From NCBI RefSeq assembly GCF_002305875.1, contig NZ_CP022098.1, positions 992,001 to 1,056,000 of the forward strand: 64,000 bases of DNA, read 5' to 3'. Every line of letters begins with the position of its first letter. Positions within the stretch are counted from its first letter, which is position 1. The notes under the pieces were generated by a model. That model worked only from the letters and a program-made list of their open reading frames with translations. It searched no databases and was not told the origin of the DNA. A program made the translations under genes and the position numbers. Origin of the DNA: Cystobacter fuscus. GTDB taxonomy: Bacteria > Myxococcota > Myxococcia > Myxococcales > Myxococcaceae. Below, one piece after another: positions 59,827 to 64,000 of the stretch.

Positions 59827-61023
59827 GTGGGCTTGGACCTCTTGAAGGAGAAGGGCGTTCCCCTGGATCGCCAGAAGTTCACCTGGAAGGATCTGACGCG
59901 GCGGATGATCAGCAAGCTGGATGACGACGCGTTCACGCGCGTGCGTGTCATCCTGATGAACGGCATCGAGTCGGAGTCGGTGCGCTTCAGCCATGCGTGC
60001 GCGCGCATGAACCTCGACTTGCGCGAGCCCCTGGCGCTCATCCGGCGGGTGGAGCACTTCCAACAGACGCTGGTCAACTGGCTCAATCCCGGCAACCAGT
60101 CGCCGCTCGAGACCACGCTCGGCTATGAGCAGACTGCCATCGAGGTGACGGCGAGCGTGGCCCTGCACGAGCCGGATCCCTACCTCGCGCAGACCTACCG
60201 CTTCGGCATGCTCGAGGACTTCGATCACCTCTACCGCTACTCGGCGCTGTACGACCGGCTGACGGGCAAGGATCCCAACTCCATCGTCCAGAGCTACACG
60301 GACATCATCCCCGCGCGGCCCACGGTCCTCGAGCACCGCCACCCGCTGGATGACGTGCGCCGCCCCTATGCCTCGCGCACGGCGGATCCCCTCTCCAAGC
60401 TCAACGCGCTCACCATCGTGTCGGCCGAGAACCAGGTCCACACGTACTACATGAACATCGGGCCGCAGTTCACCGATCCGGTGGCGCGCATGCTCTACGC
60501 GGAGATCGCCGCCATCGAGGAGCAGCACGTCACGCAGTACGAGGCGCTGTGCGACCCGAGCGAGACGTGGCTGGAGAAGTGGCTGCTGCACGAGGCCAAC
60601 GAGGTCTACAATTACTACAGTTGCCTGCAATCCGAGACGAACCCCGTCCTCAAGGAAGTGTGGCAGCGCTTCGTGGACTACGAGCTGGGCCACCTGCACT
60701 ACGTGAAGGAGCTCTTCCAGCGCGTGGAGGGCCGCGACGCGGCCGAGGTGCTGCCCAAGGCGCTGCCCGAGCCCATCGGCTTCCACGAGCACCGCCAGTT
60801 CGTGCGCAAGGTGCTGCGCGACGAGGAGGGCCTGAGCGCCAGGGGCACCGAGTTCGTGCCGCGCGGCGAGGAGGCCGAGCGCACGCTGCTCTATCGCGAG
60901 CAGCTCAACGCGGACGGCTCGCCGTCCGACATCGCTTCCGCCGGCTACATCTGGCGTCCGGGGACCGAGCTGTCGGTCGAGGCCAGACGTGAGGGCGTCG
61001 TGTCCGAAGGGAGGATCCAGTAA
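59827..61023 (+). CDS. Ferritin-like di-iron protein (large)
   Basis: The 398-aa protein has a helical ferritin-like core: EIAAIEEQHVTQYE near residues 223-236 (ExxxxxxH pattern) and VDYELGHLHYVKELF near 285-299 (second Glu/His pair). The N-terminal 200 residues also look helical (EHFQQTLVNWLNPG, FDHLYRYSALYD). It probably binds iron for storage or as an oxidase. The start is GTG 59827, with AAGGAG six bases before it. The stop overlaps the next gene by one base, so both subunits are made together. Confidence 0.75.
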   Translation: MGLDLLKEKGVPLDRQKFTWKDLTRRMISKLDDDAFTRVRVILMNGIESESVRFSHACARMNLDLREPLALIRRVEHFQQTLVNWLNPGNQSPLETTLGYEQTAIEVTASVALHEPDPYLAQTYRFGMLEDFDHLYRYSALYDRLTGKDPNSIVQSYTDIIPARPTVLEHRHPLDDVRRPYASRTADPLSKLNALTIVSAENQVHTYYMNIGPQFTDPVARMLYAEIAAIEEQHVTQYEALCDPSETWLEKWLLHEANEVYNYYSCLQSETNPVLKEVWQRFVDYELGHLHYVKELFQRVEGRDAAEVLPKALPEPIGFHEHRQFVRKVLRDEEGLSARGTEFVPRGEEAERTLLYREQLNADGSPSDIASAGYIWRPGTELSVEARREGVVSEGRIQ

Positions 61024-61778
61024 TGGAACGCAAGGCGAGTGAGATGGGATTGAACCGGACCGGCATCAAGACCTCTCCGGTGGAGAGCGCCAGGGAGATC
61101 GAGGGCGCGGAGAAGCGCGGGGCCACGAGCCTCGGGGATGCCTCGGCCATCGCCCGGGTGCGCCAGGAGTTCGCGCGCGAGGTGGGCAACCTCGGCTCGG
61201 TGCCGCCCCCCACGCCCAAGGGCATGGTGAAGGCGGCGGTGGACCTGCTCAAGGGCGGGCGGGCCACCGTCTTCATCGACAAGCTGGGCCAGCGCGCCGG
61301 CTTCGAGCGCACGGGCGTGCGGCTGTACGAGGCGGCCCTGTCCAAGCTGGACGTGTTCGGCACGTGGGAGGGGGGACCCTCGCGCGTCGAGCTGGAGAAG
61401 ATCCGCCTGGATGAGCTGGCGCACTTCGCGCTCGTCGTGCGCACCATCGAGCAGCTCGGTGGTGACGCCACGGCGCTCACGCCCGCTGCGGAGCTGCAGG
61501 CCAACCTGTCCGAGGGCGTGCCCCGGATGCTGGTGGACCCGCACGTCAACCTGCTGCAATCGCTCGAGGGGCTGCTGACGGCCGAGCTCGTGGACAACGC
61601 GAGCTGGGAGCTGCTCATCGAGCTGGCCCAGGAGCTGGGGCACACGAAGATCGCCGAGCAGTTCCAGCGGGCGCTCGACGCGGAGCAGGAGCACCTGGCG
61701 CTGGTGCGCGGGTGGATCTCCACGGGGACGATGCTGGAGGCGCGCGTCGGTGAGGAGGCCGCCGGAGCCCCGGTGTAG
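61023..61778 (+). CDS. Ferritin-like di-iron protein (small)
   Basis: The 251-aa protein carries a second ferritin-like four-helix pattern: FERTGVRLYEAALSKL near residue 96, RLDELAHFALVVRTIEQLG near 128 (ExxH), LLTAELVDNASWELLIELA near 185, and RALDAEQEHLALVR near 220 (ExxH). It starts inside the stop codon of the larger ferritin-like gene. The pair is probably a heteromeric di-iron protein. No signal peptide is seen. Confidence 0.75.
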   Translation: MERKASEMGLNRTGIKTSPVESAREIEGAEKRGATSLGDASAIARVRQEFAREVGNLGSVPPPTPKGMVKAAVDLLKGGRATVFIDKLGQRAGFERTGVRLYEAALSKLDVFGTWEGGPSRVELEKIRLDELAHFALVVRTIEQLGGDATALTPAAELQANLSEGVPRMLVDPHVNLLQSLEGLLTAELVDNASWELLIELAQELGHTKIAEQFQRALDAEQEHLALVRGWISTGTMLEARVGEEAAGAPV

Positions 61779-61799
61779 CGAACCGGCCTCGCTGGCTCG

Positions 61800-62378
61800 C
61801 TAGAACGAGGAGTCCGGCTCCTGGAGGAAGGCCACTTCCTCCGGAGTCGACTCTCGGCCCAGCGCGGCATTGCGGTGGGGGAAGCGCCCGAAGCGCGCCA
61901 CGATGTCGTGGTGGCGCCGGGCGCTTTCGTACGTGATGACGCTGTCCGCGTTCCCCCAGGTGAGCGGCTCGGTCAGCGCCACGCTGCGCCGCTGGTCCTG
62001 GAGGTCCTCGCTGTGCAGGAAGGGCAGGTAGAAGAACCACCGCCACACCGGAGGGAGGGGAACGTCCAGCCCGCGCGCGAGCGCCCGCCTCGCCACCTCG
62101 CGTGCCCGCTCATCCGTGGCGTAGGCCCGGGGCGAACCCCGGAAGACATTGCGCGGGAGCTGATCCAACAAGAGCAGCAGGGCCAGGGCACCTCGGGGCT
62201 CGTCCCCCCAGGAGTCGAGCTCTCCGGCGGCCGCCTGCTCGCACGCTTCGCGGAAGCGGCGGGTGCACTCGGCGTCGAAAGCCTCGTCGCGCTCGAACCA
62301 CGGGCCCCGCGGCCGGGTGTGGGCGGGGTCCGACGGCGGGCCGAACCAGAAGCCGAGGATGTCATCCACACGGGCCAT
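61800..62378 (-). CDS. DUF924 family protein
   Basis: The 192-aa helical protein matches DUF924: ILGFWFGPPSDP at residues 7-18, WFERDEAFDAECTRRF, LLLLDQLPRNVFRGSPRAYATD, and WFFYLPFLHSEDL. The fold is TPR-like; the biochemical function is not known. AGGAGG lies five bases before ATG 62378, a strong ribosome-binding site. It converges with the ferritin-like genes. Confidence 0.85.
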   Translation of the reverse strand: MARVDDILGFWFGPPSDPAHTRPRGPWFERDEAFDAECTRRFREACEQAAAGELDSWGDEPRGALALLLLLDQLPRNVFRGSPRAYATDERAREVARRALARGLDVPLPPVWRWFFYLPFLHSEDLQDQRRSVALTEPLTWGNADSVITYESARRHHDIVARFGRFPHRNAALGRESTPEEVAFLQEPDSSF

Positions 62379-62484
62379 GGAGCCTCCTGGAAGGGACTCC
62401 TTTCTAGCATCCCCTCGACATGGGGGTGGCCCCCGGAAGGGTGCATCCGCACCTTTGCCCGGCACTGCACACCGGAGGTGGACG

Positions 62485-63018
62485 ATGACGGAGCACCACG
62501 CACTCAACAGCCCCTCGCTGTCGACGCTGAGCAACCCCACGCTGCGCAACGAGTCCCTCGCGGCCCTGGGGACCTTCGGGGCGCTCACCGCGGGTGCGGC
62601 CCTGCTGGGCGCTCGCTCCAGCAGCAGCACCCAGGCGTGGTACCGGAGCCTGCGCAAGCCGCGCTTCCAACCTCCCGCGTGGGTGTTCGGCCCGGCGTGG
62701 ACGACGCTCTACGGCCTCATGTCCCTGTCGGCGTGGCGGGTGTGGAACCGGCCCGCGGGCCCCCGGCGCTCCTGGGCGCTCGCGCTGTGGGGCGTGCAGC
62801 TGGGCTTCAACGCCCTGTGGTCGCCCCTCTTCTTCGCGAAGCACCGCCCGCGCACGGCGCTCCTGGACATCGCGGCGCTCGGGGTGAGCCTCGCCGCGTA
62901 CACCGGCGCGGCGCGCCAGGTAGACCGGGGGGCTGCGTGGATGATGGTGCCCTACCTCGCGTGGGTGGGCTTCGCCAGCGCGCTCAACGAGGAGATCGTC
63001 CGGCTCAACCCCCGCTGA
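62485..63018 (+). CDS. tspO: TspO/MBR family membrane protein
   Basis: The 177-aa protein has five hydrophobic helices and TspO motifs: WYRSLRKPRFQPPAWVFGPAW near residue 52, WGVQLGFNALWSPLFF near 108 and PYLAWVGFASALN near the end. TspO binds porphyrins and related compounds and takes part in oxygen/light or stress signalling. Compared with short bacterial TspO proteins (about 160 aa) it has 15-20 extra N-terminal residues. GGAGG precedes the ATG. Confidence 0.9.
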   Translation: MTEHHALNSPSLSTLSNPTLRNESLAALGTFGALTAGAALLGARSSSSTQAWYRSLRKPRFQPPAWVFGPAWTTLYGLMSLSAWRVWNRPAGPRRSWALALWGVQLGFNALWSPLFFAKHRPRTALLDIAALGVSLAAYTGAARQVDRGAAWMMVPYLAWVGFASALNEEIVRLNPR

Positions 63019-63805
63019 TCTGACCGAACGGCATGCGCGAGCGCACCCGCTCGCGGCGCCGGAGGATGGAGCGCAGCCCGAGCCCCATGGCCACGAGCGA
63101 CAGCGCCATCCACACCGCCGCCCAGAAGGGCGCGGGCAGCCAGGTGAGCTCGGCCATGGCGTGGGCATCCGAGACGCCCACCTCCAGGCCAAAGCCAAAC
63201 AGACCCTTGATGTCTTGAAGCGCCAGCAGGCACGACAGCGCGGCGATCCACAGCACCACGCCGCGCCGCAGCCACACCGGCCCCTTCCACGCGATGAGTC
63301 CCAGCAGGGCCGCCATGCCGGCGATGAAGCCGAGCGTGAAGAGGCCGTCCGAGCTCGAGGAGCCGGTGAAGTGCGCGTAGGCGCCGCCGGGATCCGGCGG
63401 GAGCAGGGGTACCCAGAGCACGGCGACACCCACCATCCATGCCACGAGACCCCAGAGCAGCAATCGTCCACTGCGCATGCGTCCGGCGGCCACGAGCAGC
63501 AGGGCTCCGGCGACGGAGGAGCCCACGTAGCCGCCGGAGGCGATGAGCATCTCCTTCCAGCGCGAGCCGGTGAGGGAGTGGTAGGTGAGGCCGCCGGTGG
63601 CGGGGCTGATGGTGACGCTGCTCACGTGCGAGCCGAGGGCCCAGGCGGTGAGGGCGTGTCCGCTCTCGTGCATGAGCGTGACGAGCAGCCTCAAGGGGTA
63701 GAGCCACACCGTCTGCCACAGGAAGACACTGGCGGCCGCGGCGAGCACCAGGCACGCGAGCAGGGCGCGGGTGGACAGGGGCGGCGGCTCCGGAAGGGGA
63801 CGCAT
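63005..63805 (-). CDS. M50 family membrane metallopeptidase
   Basis: The 266-aa membrane protein has about seven helices and the zinc motif HESGH near residues 46-50 (LVTLMHESGHALTAWALG). The typical NPxxDG second motif of site-2 proteases is not obvious, as in the M50B-like (DUF) group. It may be an intramembrane or transmembrane protease with an unknown target. It overlaps the tspO gene by 14 bp, tail-to-tail. Confidence 0.8.
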   Translation of the reverse strand: MRPLPEPPPLSTRALLACLVLAAAASVFLWQTVWLYPLRLLVTLMHESGHALTAWALGSHVSSVTISPATGGLTYHSLTGSRWKEMLIASGGYVGSSVAGALLLVAAGRMRSGRLLLWGLVAWMVGVAVLWVPLLPPDPGGAYAHFTGSSSSDGLFTLGFIAGMAALLGLIAWKGPVWLRRGVVLWIAALSCLLALQDIKGLFGFGLEVGVSDAHAMAELTWLPAPFWAAVWMALSLVAMGLGLRSILRRRERVRSRMPFGQISGG

Positions 63806-63907
63806 GGGCCTTGGACGCTACCACGGCCCCGGAGGTTCCAGCACCCGCGGCCCCCGGGTCGCGTGACTGGGGAAGTCATGTCCCGAATCCTATGTTATGA
63901 GTGGGTC

Positions 63908-64000
63908 ATGACCATGAGCGACATCCAGTGTCCCTGCGGCAGCGGACAGAAAGTCACGCGGTGTTGTGCGAAGACGACGCTCTTTCCCCGGAGTCCTCCG
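63908..64000 (+). CDS. Start of a SEC-C-motif protein (partial)
   Basis: Only the first 31 codons are inside the window: MTMSDIQCPCGSGQKVTRCC, then CAKTTLFPRSPP. The CPCGSG...CC pattern is a SEC-C-type zinc knuckle, as found at protein ends and in small nucleic-acid-associated proteins. ATG 63908 or 63914 may be the start. Confidence 0.6.
   Translation, partial: MTMSDIQCPCGSGQKVTRCCAKTTLFPRSPP

Noticed and set aside
1-64000. CRISPR array, rRNA or tRNA genes
   Set aside because: No regularly spaced repeats and no tRNA-like TTCGA arm with a matching acceptor stem were seen in the spacers; a dedicated tRNA scan was not possible.

Overview
The window is high-GC (about 70% by eye), densely coded, and reads as the chromosome of a myxobacterium, most likely Cystobacterineae (Archangium/Cystobacter/Melittangium-like). 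The markers are a DUF2378 (TIGR02265) protein, several large Ser/Thr kinases including one fused to PilZ, many lipoproteins, and a complete pomY-pomZ-pomX division-site operon whose PomX N-terminal peptide is recognisable.

Layout. 1-8250: a RiPP-type operon with the end of an unknown gene, a SagB-type flavin dehydrogenase, a giant kinase-ATPase and a LanM lanthipeptide synthetase whose cyclase half has lost its zinc-site motifs. 8252-10108: a sedolisin (S53) protease facing it. 10122-13873: a putative secreted toxin/immunity pair bracketed by imperfect 180-bp direct repeats, followed by the ATP-grasp gene whose 5' end forms part of the repeat. 15005-16727: esterase and TVP38 membrane protein. 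16801-20647: overlapping surface genes (HhH beta-barrel, two-domain lamin-tail lipoprotein, thermonuclease lipoprotein) that look like an extracellular-DNA module. 20669-22790: a low-GC two-gene AAA ATPase/TOPRIM-like module with its own perfect TATAAT box, sitting against the broken end of an outer-membrane protein gene. 22723-23438 is gene-free and holds a 114-bp MITE-like inverted-repeat element.

23439-44624: MscS channel, two-gene osmoprotectant ABC transporter, DUF2378, cupin lipoprotein, M6 metalloprotease, sirtuin, CtaA/COX15, coiled-coil membrane protein, an aldehyde dehydrogenase, a hydrolase lipoprotein with a sigma-54 promoter candidate, methyltransferase, PAP2 phosphatase, acetyltransferase, an orphan PAS histidine kinase and a Cys-rich lipoprotein. 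44742-54345: kinase-PilZ, gluconokinase, B3/B4-domain plus APH-like pair, second aldehyde dehydrogenase, PLD-like protein, histidine kinase, AraC and XRE regulators, NYN RNase-like protein. 54696-63805: transglycosylase, pomYZX, a ferritin-like pair, DUF924, TspO, M50 peptidase, and at the right edge the start of a SEC-C-type gene.

Most promising for novelty: the kinase/SagB/cyclase-defective LanM operon, the repeat-bracketed toxin cassette, and the AAA/TOPRIM island. No rRNA, tRNA or CRISPR array was seen. All family names come from reading motifs; no database search was possible.
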